DNA of 64,000 nt. Source: Zopfochytrium polystomum. Lineage: Eukaryota; Chytridiomycota; Chytridiomycetes; Chytridiales; Chytridiaceae. The first letter of the stretch is position 1, and every line of letters begins with the position of its first letter. Location: the NCBI GenBank assembly GCA_025765615.1, contig JAIVFJ010000069.1, positions 88,501 through 152,500 on the forward strand, written 5' to 3'. The notes beneath the pieces are model-generated. The model ran no database searches, had not been told where the DNA came from, and worked only from the letters and a program-made list of their open reading frames with translations. Shown here piece by piece: positions 34,425 through 45,423 of the stretch. The translations under genes and the position numbers were made by a program.

Positions 34425-37404
34425 CCCCAGTTTCTGCGAAACCACCGAGAGTTCACCTTTTTCTTTACTGGCGCGCGCGCCCGCTCGAGCGCTCGCTGGA
34501 CGCGCTCTTCCTGCTTCGCCCTCTCTGCCTCGAGTTTCTCCTCGCGCAAGTTTTGTCGCCGCTCCTTGTCCTTGGCCTGCGCATGGTTTTTTCCCACGGG
34601 ATTTTTCGATTGAAACAGTGAGGGAAGGTGCTAGGATAAAAAAGTACAGAAGGGGAGGACACTACCCACGCTCCTTTACCTTCTCAGCTTGCTCGACTTT
34701 CTCCACCGGCATCATCTCAATCGTCTCAAACAGCTGCTCCAGCTTGTTCTCGATGTTGGCCAGCATCTGGAGTGTTCCCAAGTTTGCGTCGCTGTCGCCG
34801 ATGCATTTTTTGTACACCTCTTTGACCTTGTGGTTCAGCTTCTCGAGGATCTCCTCTTGGGATTCTGCACCGACTAGGCCGGAGGTAAACATCCTGCGAG
34901 AAGCGGGACATTTGATTCGAGAGAGTTAGCTTTGTTTTCGAACATGGGCTGACTCTCCAACGCATTTGAAGGATCTCTTGTTCTACCGCACCTTCACGCG
35001 CGTCTCTCTCTTTTTCTTACTTTGATCGTTCTTCCAGCATGCGCGATTTTTCGTCTTCTCTTGCAATTGCGGCGTTGAGTAGCTCAATTTGTTGAGTAAG
35101 GCTCTGAGTTTCTTTTTCCCTTTGCGTGGAGGAAAAGACATTGGACGCGTAAGTTAGCGAAGGGCGGGGTTCTTGGCTCAATTCAGGTGCTCCAAAAGCG
35201 AAAAACTCGCAAAACCCACATCCGCGCCTCCGTCTCGACGATTTTCTGCTTAATCTCCTCCAGCGCCTCCTCCGTCTCCTGGCAATTCTGTATCAGCGCC
35301 AGGTTGTTCTCCTCCAGCTCCGAAAAGATGTCGAGCAGCTGCTGCGGCGACTTGAAATACAACGACGGATCTTCGACGTCGTTCCAGAGGTCATCGTCGC
35401 CGGCGTCTCCCGCTCCACCTCCACCTGTACCCGGTGTGCCGTCTGCCTCGAGGGCGTTTGCGGCGGCCGCTGCAGAGCCAGGAGGCCCTTCCCCATCGCC
35501 GTCGTCGTCGCCACGCGCGGCGCGTGCGGTGCGCGTCGGGCGACGGCCAGAGTTTTTCCATTTGCTTCGGCCTGTTGTTGGATGTTTTTCGTGCGTGTTT
35601 GAGGCATTAGAATGGGAAAATGGAAAGAGATTTGGCTGAGAATGCCACTGCGCAATCAGGAACAAAAGTCGGCCTACGTGGCGAGGATCCGGCAGAGTCC
35701 GCTGTCCCAGTGGCCTTTTTCTCTTTTTCCTTCTGGTGGTAAGTTTCAAACAAGGATTAATGAACTATTTTAGGGACGCCCTTACCCCCCGCCTCAAGCG
35801 GGAAACAGAACGAGAAGAATGGGAACAGGAACGACGCACACACCTCCTTTCGCAATTTCATCTGCTCCTCGAAAAACTCCTTTGGAGTGAGCTTGTCCAG
35901 AAAGTGCCGGTACCGCTGCAAGTCCTTCAGCTGGTCCTCGTTTTTGGACATATCGCTCCTTATGCTCATTATTTGCACGTTGACTTTTTTGATTTCCTGG
36001 ATTTTCTCAAGCTTGGCCTTCGTTTCCATTTCGGCCCTGAGTTTCGGTTTCAAAGAAAAAGCAAGAAGAGAAGCAGAGGTTGCGGGAGAGCCAGTTATTA
36101 TGTTGTTCTGTTCCTTCAAAAAATAGCCGACCTTTTGATTGCCTCTACCGAGTTTTTGTCGTTTTCCTTCAAAAAGGCGTCGAACTTGGCAGCATCTTCC
36201 TCAAGGGCCTTCTCGTCCTCCAACAACTTCTGCTCCTCCGCCTTTTAAATTCACCAAACACAGTTTGTAAATAAGCGGCGTGAGCCGCACACTGCTATTT
36301 CTTAAATGTTACAAAGCCTTACTTGAGCAATCTCCTCAAGCTTCCTCATCTCCTGTCTCTTCACACCGAGAGCGTACTGCACGAGGAACATTTCGCGCTT
36401 CTTTGCGATGAAGTCCTGCAGGTTTTCCTTGCCAAAGTGCCTGTCGGCTGGAAAGGTTTCAGGCAATCAATCAATGGCCCGCGCAAGTTGCAGGGAGGAG
36501 GAAAACGAAAGGATTAGTGAAGGTCACCTCGGCCCTGCTTGTTGATAAGAATTTTGTCGGAATCCCTCCGTCTCAGCTTGTCATAAAACTGGGCGTCGTC
36601 CTCCTCCTCTGCGAGCAGGTCCTTGAAATTTTTTCTCTTTACAAGGTTCTTTTCGTAAATGCTCAGTGTCTTGAGCTTCTCTTTCGCCTATTTGTTATTA
36701 CCCCCCGTGGTTTTTCGTAGCGGTTAGTTAGGGAACAGAGAGGAAAGAATTCAATTCGATCTGAATTTCGTCCTCTCGCTCGACGTTCCAGCTCCACGGA
36801 ATTTAAAAAAAAAAAAAAAAAAAGAAAAGAAATAGCACCAACCTCCTGCTTCAATCTTCGCTCTTCTTCCCGCAGATCGAAAATTTCAACGTCCGATGGC
36901 ATTCGGAACGGGTTGTGACCTGGGGGTGTCGGTTTCAGCAACTGCTTTTTACGAGATTTGCTACTTCGAGGCGGGGACGGAAAGCTCACCCTTGCCAGCA
37001 AAGGTATCTGCCACTTCGTTATCTGTCTCCGTCTTTGCTTTAATCTCTGGAAGTTTAAGGATCTTGCTTCGTGGAGACTCTGTTCAATGGGGTAGTGGTG
37101 GGGCGGGTGGTCAAGGAGGGGTAGGGGAACCGGGGTCGTAGGGGCGGATCCTGTTATTTCAGACCGAGGCGTGGGGCGTATGGGGCGAAAGACCAACCAG
37201 TGATCTTTGGCGGCGGCAGCCGCTTTTGCTTGTGCCTCTGGTGTTGGGTGGCAGGGGTGTTGGGGTTGCGAGTGGTTAAAAATCGAGTCGGTTCCGGGAG
37301 GATCGCCCACGCCGTAAGGGAACGTGCCCCGGTCGTCGATCTACCTGGTTCTCCTTGGCCAGGGCCGGATCCATGGACGCCGCAACGGATGCGCTCGCCG
37401 TCAT
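34248..37404 (-). CDS. CFAP100: Cilia- and flagella-associated protein 100 (CCDC37/MIA1)
   Basis: Coiled-coil axonemal protein; the Chlamydomonas ortholog (FAP100/MIA1) acts with FAP73 in the complex controlling inner dynein arm I1/f. Exons reconstructed on the minus strand: 37079-36990, 36919-36843, 36687-36528, 36447-36323, 36241-36132, 36036-about 35840, about 35573-35220, 35119-35021, 34893-34680, 34576-34457 and 34370-34248. Conserved blocks: NPFRMPSDVEIFDLREEERR; DRHFGKENLQDFIAKKREMF; AIKRAEMETKAKLEKIQEIK; YRHFLDKLTPKEFFEEQMK (the DUF4200-type region); MFTSGLVGAESQEEILEKL; and an ending VFRSAPP. The 5' exon is uncertain: MTASASVAAS (ATG at 37404) has a good donor but its phase is off by one. 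One junction near 35840/35573 is also uncertain. Confidence 0.88.
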
Positions 37405-37631
37405 GGCTTGGTGTTGGGGACGGGGCTTGGCCTGAGATGATATCGGACAATTTCCGTCCCGAAAAAATTTTCGAACGGGAACCCCGCGCGGCGAGGGCTG
37501 GGTGCGGTGGCGCGAAGACGACCGTGTAGACACCTCCTCAGTTTATATTTTCGACCAAGCATGGTTCCCGTATCTACCAGGAAAGCAAAAGGGGCGGGGA
37601 TGGGGCCAGGTCGGCGGGCGGGGGGGCGGCA

Positions 37632-40060
37632 TCATTCCCAGTGATGTAGCCCGGTTGTCCACGGCACCAGTGCCTTCGAACCCGCGGAAGATGGCACCCC
37701 TCCGTTCCAAGATCCCGCCGCCACCGAACTGGCGAGCAGGGACGGGTCCCGGCAGAGCTCGTTCCACCCACGTCGCATCAGCCAACCTCGACTGGCCACC
37801 AGCTCCTCCCGCATCGCCGCGTCCCGGTGCTGCTCGGCGGCGCACGTGGCCCCGCCCTCACAGCTCTCCGCGTCCTCCTCCCCCTCGTCGGAGCAGCAGC
37901 AACTACAGCAGCCGTTGCAGCCGCCACCGCCGCGGCACGCTTTCGGATGCTGCGCGCACTCCACTTTTCCTGTTCGCGGCCACTCCACCAGCCCCGTCGA
38001 TATCGCATCCGGAAACAGCAGCCGGTCCGTTACGGCCGTCCGCCAGAGGTCTTGGATCGCGAGGCGCGCTTGATGGGAGAGGCGTTGGAGCTCTAAGGGG
38101 GAAGTAAAAATAAAATGAGGATAAAGTTTAGCACCATCAAAGCAGGCCAAGCAGAAGTGCTCTTTAATTGAAAGTAAGCGAAGTTTGAAAAAAGGGACCC
38201 ACCTGGCGATTCCAGCAGCTCTCTGTTGCGTCTGGCTTCGCAATGAAATCTGATGCGGTTGCCTTTTAAGTTAGGTCTTTCTGAACCCCAAACTCGACGC
38301 GCAATCCTCTCCCCTGAACTCACTCTTTCGTTCGAAGCTCGTGCCAGCCGGGTCGTGGCGGTCGAACATGAGACTGTCTCAGCGCGGCGGCGCCACAGGA
38401 CATTGTTTTAACCATTGATTCCGTGAGCAACATAAACACACACACACACACACACACACACGCTACGCACCCACATTGCCCTCCAGCGCTGGAGCAACAG
38501 CAGCTTTTCCTGGAGTGTGGAGGTGATTTTGAAATCAAAAGAGGTTCGAAGGAAAAATTATTCGGCGGCTTGCAAAGGGCTTGCTTCCTGCAAAACACAA
38601 CTTCAAACGCCTCCATACCTTGACTTTGAGCAGCATCATCTGCTCCTTTGCGGTGATGAACGGAACAAAGCCTTCCAGTGTAAAGTCCCGCTTGCAAAGG
38701 TCCCTAAAAGAAACCATCCGTTCATGTTGACGTGTGAGACTTTCCAAAAAGAACTAAAAGAAAAAAAAACCGTGTCTCAAGGGCTCGGAAGGGAGGGGAG
38801 GGACAGAGGAGGCGGGCAATTTTTGGCGTCACCTTAAAGCCGATCCCGCGGTAAAGCTCGACCGAGGGTGCGGAAACACGACATTGTTGCGGCCCATCCG
38901 AAGCGCGATTTCCTCGCCGAGGTCCGGATGCGGCTCGTGGTGGGATGCCAGGGACTCCCTGTGTATTGGAAGGGGAGCGGAAGGAGGTGAGTTTTCAAGT
39001 TGATCGTCGTTTACTTCCTTCTTTCTTAGTGTTCACCTGAACACGAGGTCCACGGACTCGTCGTACAGCCGCTGTAGCTCAGCCGCCCGGCTCGACTGCA
39101 TTGCCAGACGCTCGGCATTTTCTTTGGACGCCTTTTGCAAGGAGAGTGGAGTTGTTTGTTTCGTTGGGCAGAGAAAGATAGATGAGGAACCATAGAAATT
39201 CCTCCACATCGATAACTCACTCCATCCAGACATTCTTTTCCTCTTCCGGCCTCACCCCCCATTCACCCGCTCCCCCCCACATTTCTTCAACCCCAGCGAT
39301 GATAAAATTAAGAGAAAGTGTACCTTCCAGAGGCGCGTGTGCAGATCGCGAACGGCGTTATAAGTCTCCGAGTGCGGGGCAGACTCCTCGCTCGACGACG
39401 CCTGCGAGCGCCGGTGAGAGGCTTCTGAGGACAAAGAGGTCGGAGTTTGCGTTCCCGGGCTGCTTGTCCGCTGAGGGGGGGGAAGAGCAAAATTGAAGCG
39501 ATTTCGGAAGGGGAGGAAAGGTTAGCTTGGCGGGGTGAGCTTGGCATCTGTCGCGTCGGCATGTGGTTGGGGAGCGCGGTGTTTGCATTTCGGCGCGTGG
39601 TTCGGGCTGGAAAACGGGGGCAACACCGGGTGGGGTCGTCGGCTCAAAATGATCGATGTGCGGAAGGCTCACTTCGTTTTCGGACGCGAGAGACGAGCTT
39701 TTTTTTGTTGAAGCGACGACCGTCGGGACCGAGGGGGGACGGAGAGACGAAGTTGTGGTAGGGACAGAAGGAAAAGAAAAGGTATTGGACCGTGCGGTTA
39801 CGGCAGCGCGTGTTAACCGGCGCGTTTCAAGAAAACGGAGGGGCGACAGCGCGTACCACACGCTTTATTTGACGCTCGAAAGCGGAAAAAAAAGCACACA
39901 CACCGCACCGGCGACTGTTCGCGCGCCTGCAGGAATCGCGGAAACGGTTGCGCTGGCCGCTCTCGGCGACGGGTTGCTCGTTCCGGTACACCCAGCTGCG
40001 GTCTTCGCGCGCGAGGTTTTCGCGGTATCGATCGTGGTAGGACGTGTACAACGCCCACAT
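37632..40060 (-). CDS. Unidentified multi-exon helical protein with Cys-rich tail
   Basis: I do not recognise this gene. Eight exons in a row fit splice signals and phase: 39470-39324, 39131-39037, 38958-38833, 38703-38619, 38509-38471, 38373-38324, 38249-38203 and 38092-37632, together 349 codons plus stop. The 5' part probably starts at ATG 40060 (MWALYTSYHDRYRENLARED), followed by a disordered Ser/Pro region, with joins unresolved. Ordered stretches include RDLHTRLWKASKENAERLAM, RDFTLEGFVPFITAKEQMML and EKLLLLQRWRAMW, likely helical. Near the end lies a Cys cluster, CRGGGGCNGCCSCCCSD with two further Cys. It sits between CFAP100 and CHIP on the same strand. A flagellar role is only suggested by its neighbour. 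Confidence 0.68.
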
Positions 40061-40310
40061 GTTTTGGTGTTGGTATTTGGATGGCTTTTTTTTTTTTTTT
40101 TTTTTTTTTTTTCTCCCCCCTTCTGTGGCAGTTTACGAAACCCCCCTCGCGCACAACTCCAGACCCTCCAGACCCAATTACTCATGCTCGCTTTTTCTTT
40201 CGTGCCATAGACCCCGACTTAAATTCACACGATATCGAAATACAGCGGAGGAAAACAGAACGAAAAAAAAAAAAAAAAACGTGATGGAAATACGAAAACC
40301 CCATGGGGCA

Positions 40311-42098
40311 CTAGTAGTCGGCAGCCCACTGATTTTAAATGGGTCACGATTAGGGAATGGAACGGTTGGTTGCCAAAGAACATACGAGACGGAAACATAC
40401 CTCATTTTTCTCCAAGAACCGCTCAATTTCCTCTGTTTTGGGGTGGGATCAGTCCGGATTCACCAAATTGCAACGAACTCCAAAGGAAACAAAGAAAAAA
40501 AAAATCCCCTGAAGAGATCCGAATGAGAATTCCCGACACACCTTTCAGGCCCAGGTTAGGAATCAAGTCGCTTTCTGTCAGCGGCTTTCGCGTGAAAGGG
40601 TCCCAATGACCGATTTTCCGAAGATGCGACAGAATCTCTGGTCGGTCGTATCTTCCCACAGCACAGTGTCAGCATTGAGAGAAGGCGAACAAACGGTAAC
40701 TCACGTGATTCCAGATGGGGTGATCACTGGATCGGTCATTAGCTCAAATGAAATCTTGCCGAGGAAAACATCAGGGACTTCACGTTTCTTTGCAACAAGC
40801 CATCGTCAGTCGTTCGCGCGTAGACAACCGCCGTGTACCTTCCCGTTTTCCTCAGCACGTCCAAATAAATCGGTAATCTCGGCAACACGCTGATCCTGCA
40901 TATCATTAACTTGTTCGCGATCCTCTTCCAGAGCGTCTTCACCCATTTGCTCCAGCTGGCGCTTACGATCACGCTCCACCAGGCCCACCAGGTACCTTGA
41001 GGAAGCGGTCAGCTGGCCGCAATTGGGTTCCTTTTTGACGCTACCTGTACAACTCTGACTCCTGCTCGCGCCGCCTGCGATCCTCTAGCTCCCAGCGACG
41101 GGCCCGGGCCTTCCGAACTGCTGCGGCGATCTCGTCGGCGTAGCTCACTTTCTGCTCAATCCCCGAGGAATACGCTGGACGACGGTGCGGGCCAAGCGAC
41201 GCACGAAAACAAAAAAAAAAAAAAAAATATAAAGGGATGTGGGCGGTTGACGACGTGACGAAACTCGCGTATAACATCAAAGCCCAAACCTTTTTTAAAG
41301 GCAGCGATCGCCTCCCCAAGACGAGACGCGCCCATTTCCATAAGAGCTTGACCCATCAGGTACTGTCCTTTAACGCTTCGCTTGTCAAGCTCGAGGGCCC
41401 GCTCGCAATCCGACACGCACTTGTCGTAGTGTTTAAGGCGAAGGTGGCATAACGCTCGGTTGGTGTAGTAGATCGGGTTGCTGGGGTTCTTGATGATCGC
41501 GACGCTGTACTCATGGATCGCATCGCTAACGAATTGGCGAGAAGGATCGGTACAGCTTCAGCCACAAAGCGAAAAAGCACCCAAAAAAAGCCCACCCAAA
41601 AGGCTTACTCGTAGCGACCGGCTGCGAAGAAGTTGTTTCCCTAGCAAAATTGACGCACGAAGAAATCAGGCGTGAACATCTCAGCTCCACGAAAGGTGGT
41701 GGTTGACCGAGTGGGATTCTCACCTGTAACTTGTGGGTCTCCGCGCCGGTGCCGATGGTCGACGAGCGGGACATGTTTGGCGGGGATGGCTTGAGTTCGG
41801 GGTCGTGAGGGTGTGGGCTGGCATTCTGGGGCGGGATCGGCACTGGGTACGACATAGAGGGCTGGCGGGACTGATCGGGGGCGAATGTGGATTGGCTTGG
41901 GCCGCTCGTACGGGGAGGCAAAGACGAAGTTCTCGAAGACGAGCTGGTGGTGGTGGTGGTAGTGGAGGTGGAGGTGGAGGTGGAAGTGGATGTGGATGTT
42001 GAGGCGGCTGCAGCGGGGTGAGAGGACGTCGAGGCCGGCGTCGTCGTCGTCGTCGTCGTCGCGGAGTTTGCGGTAAAAGCTCGCAGGAACGCCTCCAT
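40311..42098 (-). CDS. STUB1: CHIP-type E3 ubiquitin ligase (TPR plus U-box)
   Basis: Co-chaperone E3 that binds Hsp70/Hsp90 C-terminal EEVD through TPRs and ubiquitinates clients. Nine exons fit in phase: 42098-41724, 41640-41609, 41525-41290, 41174-41045, 40995-40839, 40787-40705, 40651-40542, 40432-40401 and 40328-40311 (390 residues). TPRs cover about 120-225 ([57 protein letters not shown]). A helical hairpin is followed by the U-box at about 310-390 ([31 protein letters not shown], ending NEWAADY). Human CHIP has 303 residues; the excess is a Ser/Thr/Pro-rich N-terminal tail of about 105 residues. A downstream Met ([10 protein letters not shown]) would give a usual length. A copia LTR begins within 740 bp upstream. 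Confidence 0.95.
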
Positions 42099-42836
42099 GA
42101 TTGCCTGTCTCGCTCTGTCTCTACTCTCTCTCTCTCTGTCTCTCTGTCTCGTCCGTCAATTCCTCTCCTGTCTCCAGGTCTTCCGCTCCTCAACCCATAA
42201 ATGTTTTTTTCATTTTCTGATGATCGCAGGTGCCGCGTTTCCTTTTTCTTCTATCGCCTCCCCCCAACGAAGGTTCCCGAAACCGTTGCTTTGAAATCCC
42301 CTTCAAACGATATGGATCCTGCACTTGCGCGATTTACCCGAAGGGAGGAGGGGGAAACTAATAGCTGTCTCTTCTACCTTTGCTTGAAGAGGAAGGCCGA
42401 ATGCCGGGAGAGAAAGAGAGAGAGAACCGAAACTGCGAAAGGTGCAGGAAGCAAAGGTCCATTCAAGGAAAAACGTTAAGCAGCTGGAGGCAGGCGGGCG
42501 ATGGGCGTGCGGTTGAAGGCGGCCCTTGGCCCAAAGACGGAGGAAGCTTCGTAGGGACGTTTCAAAGGAAAAATAGCATACGCACACTAAATATGGTGAC
42601 AGAAAAAGTACTCTTGATGTTGAGAAATAGCAAAGAAATAAGGGAAATTAGAAAAAGTTAAAACAATAAAAAAAACCAAAAAATCCTCACGCCTGTTCCT
42701 GTTGAAATTCGATGTCGATGAGACGAGCAAGGTGGTGGTCGTGGTTGCGCGAGCAGGCGAGAGGGCGTGACAAGTCAGGTCTGTGATCAACTTCTCCTTT
42801 TTTTCCTGTCTTTTTTCGCGGGGGCATATTCCAACA
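42099..42836 (-). repeat. 3' LTR region of copia element 2 (outer end not defined)
   Basis: On the minus strand GGGGGAG then TGTTGGAATATG at 42836 is a polypurine tract followed by an LTR start. The outer LTR end and any target duplication could not be found before the CHIP start codon at 42098. The 5' LTR is missing, so there is no partner for comparison. Confidence 0.6.
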
Positions 42837-43110
42837 CTCCCCCTTGCACACACACTCTTCCTAGACTTCAAACAAACCCCTCCAGAGGTAAGAAACTGGG
42901 GAAGAGTGCTTGAAGCCCCTGCTCGGATGAAAAACCCAAATCAATTGGCCGATCTGGGAAAACCGTGGCAGGGAAAGGAAGTGAAAATATCTGGGAAAAT
43001 ACTGCTGAGGAGTGAACTTCAAAAGGGTAGGAATAGAAAATACATGAAGAGCCGAATAAGGCAAAAGGTAAAGAAAAGTTTGTACAGTGCCCTCCCCCTC
43101 CCTGTTGGGC

Positions 43111-43720
43111 CTATCCTGCTGATTTCCCTTGGTGCGCCAGCCGCGCCTTCCACACCACAGCGTGGTCCAAGTTCTTCCGTTCCTTCTTCTTGATACTCTT
43201 TTGTCGAATATGTTCCTCACATCGTTTTGATCTTGTCTCTAGGATTTTCTTGTGATGTTGCATGTATCGTCTTGGTTTCTCAGTTGAGTCAACCAGTCCA
43301 AGTAGAGTCCAGCCCTCGTAGACCATATCGCGTCCATGTGGCTTGGTGAGGAGGTCTGCAAGCTGGTCCATCGAGTAGACATACTCAACTTGCACAAGTC
43401 CCTCCTCAACAAGTGACCGAATGTGGTGGTACCGAAGGCGGATGTGCTTGGAGCGATCGGTGTGAAGGTCGTTAACTGTCATGTGGATCGATGGTGTGTT
43501 GTCCTCATAGGCAATGATCGGTAGCTTGAGGGGATGCTGGATTGATAGGTGGAGGTTGTTGATGGCCTCAAGTTCCCGACCAAGCTCACTGAGTGCAATG
43601 TACTCTGCTGCTGTGGATGAGGTTGGGACAGTTGCTGATCTTGTTGATTTCCATGCTATGGCTCCCCCTGCTAATAGCACCAGGTATGCTATCTGTGAGC
43701 GAGTCGTGGCGGGAGTTGTA
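43111..43720 (-). pseudogene. RNase H part of Pol, copia element 2 (frameshifted)
   Basis: This frame differs from RT by one base near 43700-43720. It carries SQIAYLVLLAGGAIAWKS, SSTAAEYIALSE, AYEDNTPSIH, KHIRLRYHHIR and QLADLLTKP, the typical copia RNase H order, and stops at 43111. Confidence 0.85.
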
Positions 43721-45289
43721 CGATGCATCAGCATAGCCAACAACTTGGTTGTTCCTGTCCGAGCTGTAGCAAAACCCAACAATGGAGGTGGCCTTGACAT
43801 ACCCCACAACGTCGAGTAGCTCGTGCCAGTGCCGGATGCACGGGTCTTGAGCAAAGGAACCAAGCAAGCTGACACTGAGTGCCAGGTCTGGTCTTGTTGA
43901 CGTTGCAGCGTAGTTGAGGCTGCCAATCACATGGAGGTACTCAGTGCTGTCAACACTCTCCTCACTTGGGTCGGTGGAGTGCCGGTTGCGAGGGGTGAGC
44001 TTGGCTGTTACCTTGAGTGGTGCGTTGCAAGGCGTTACAGGTCTGTGCTTAGCCTCAAAACGCGAGAGGAAGTTCTGGAGGAAGTTAGTCTGATGGAGAA
44101 TTGTGAAGTTTGAACCACGAATGACTTCCATTGAGAGAATGTAGCTGAGCTTTCCCAGCTCTCGAAGCTTGAACTCCTTCTTGAGGTCTGCAACAGCCTC
44201 CTTGATGGCAGCAGTGTGGCCAAAGAGTGGAAGGTCGTCGACATACGCCAGAATGAAGCAGAGCCCGCACTTGGTCCGGCGCCAGAAGAGGCAGGGGTCT
44301 GCCCGGCTCTGAGCAAAGCCTTTTGACCGAAGGTGGAGGGCTAGACGCCGATACCAAGTCTGTCCTGATTGCTTCAGCCTGTAGAGACCCTTCAGCAGTA
44401 GCCACACTAGTCCAGGGGAGATCGATACGCCAGGTGGTGGTGCCATGTAGATTGGTATGTCTAGGATCCCGTATAGGTAGGCTGAGGAGATGTCGATCAT
44501 CTCCATGTCCCAGCGGTACAGGGTGCTGAGGGCAATCATCCAACGAAGTGTGTTGCCTCTAATAACTGGCGAGTAGGTGAGGGTGAAGTCGACGCCAGGC
44601 TGCTGGGTGAATCCACGAGCAACAAGTCGAGCACGGAACTGCTCAATGGTGCCGTCTGGTTTGAACTTGAGCTTGTAGACCCACTTGCAGCTGACAATGT
44701 TGGTGTCAGGCGAAGCTGCTGACTCCACAAAGACTCCCATCTTGCAAAGCATATCCAGCTCGTACTCTTCAGCCTCCTTCCACTGCTCTGCCTGAGGCGA
44801 TGCCATGGCCTCCTCGTGCGTCAGTGGATCCTTGTATGTGTCTGGGGATACTTTGACTGAGTTGGAATTGACGTTGAAGGCGTAAAGGAGTCTGTCTTCA
44901 TCGTCAGCATCAGACTCGTAGACTGACTGGATATTGTTATCGTCTAAGTCCTCGTCAGGCTCACACGCAAACAGCACATCTTGCACGACAGGGGCGCTGT
45001 CAGCAGGTAGCTTGACTTCGGAGATCGGACGGGATCCGGTAAGCACTTCGCCTGACTCGGCGGGGTCCACTTCACCACTGGGCCTGTCAATACCCCTTGC
45101 GGATAGAGAACTCGAGACGTCCGGCGACGCAGGGCCCCCCCAAGCAGGGCCCTCACCATCCCAACCCGCCTGCTGAAGAGCCTCTGTGCTGGATCTGGGC
45201 AAATTCTCCAGATCGCTGGGCCCACCGCCCCTTGCGTCGCTGGGCGGAAAGGTCTCCGGGGCATCGGCAGTGGCTGGTGCTGAGGCTTC
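43715..45289 (-). CDS. Reverse transcriptase part of Pol, copia element 2
   Basis: An acidic linker (about 45289-44860) is followed by RT: WKEAEEYELDML, CKWVYKLKFKPDG, ARLVARGFTQQPGVDF, SSAYLYGILD, YRLKQSGQTWY and the catalytic LAYVDDLPLFG (about 44250). It ends in the tether region with GYADASYNSR. The RT domain itself is open. Confidence 0.88.
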
Positions 45290-45423
45290 CTGTGCGTGAT
45301 AGTGTGGGGCGACGTGAGGTGACGTTAATGGTTTTGAATTGTTTTTGGTTGTGAAGAGGAAATTTGAAAAGGGAATGGTGTAGAAAAGAAAGGATTAGTT
45401 TAGTGAAGTTTGGAGTGACTCAC
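45290..45423 (-). other. Intron-like segment between IN and RT of copia element 2
   Basis: 134 nt, starting GTGAGT and ending CACGCACAG. It is AT-rich and pyrimidine-rich, with stops in all useful frames, between GC-rich coding flanks. Removing it joins PDP (CCG) to EASAPATADAP in phase 0. Confidence 0.55.
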
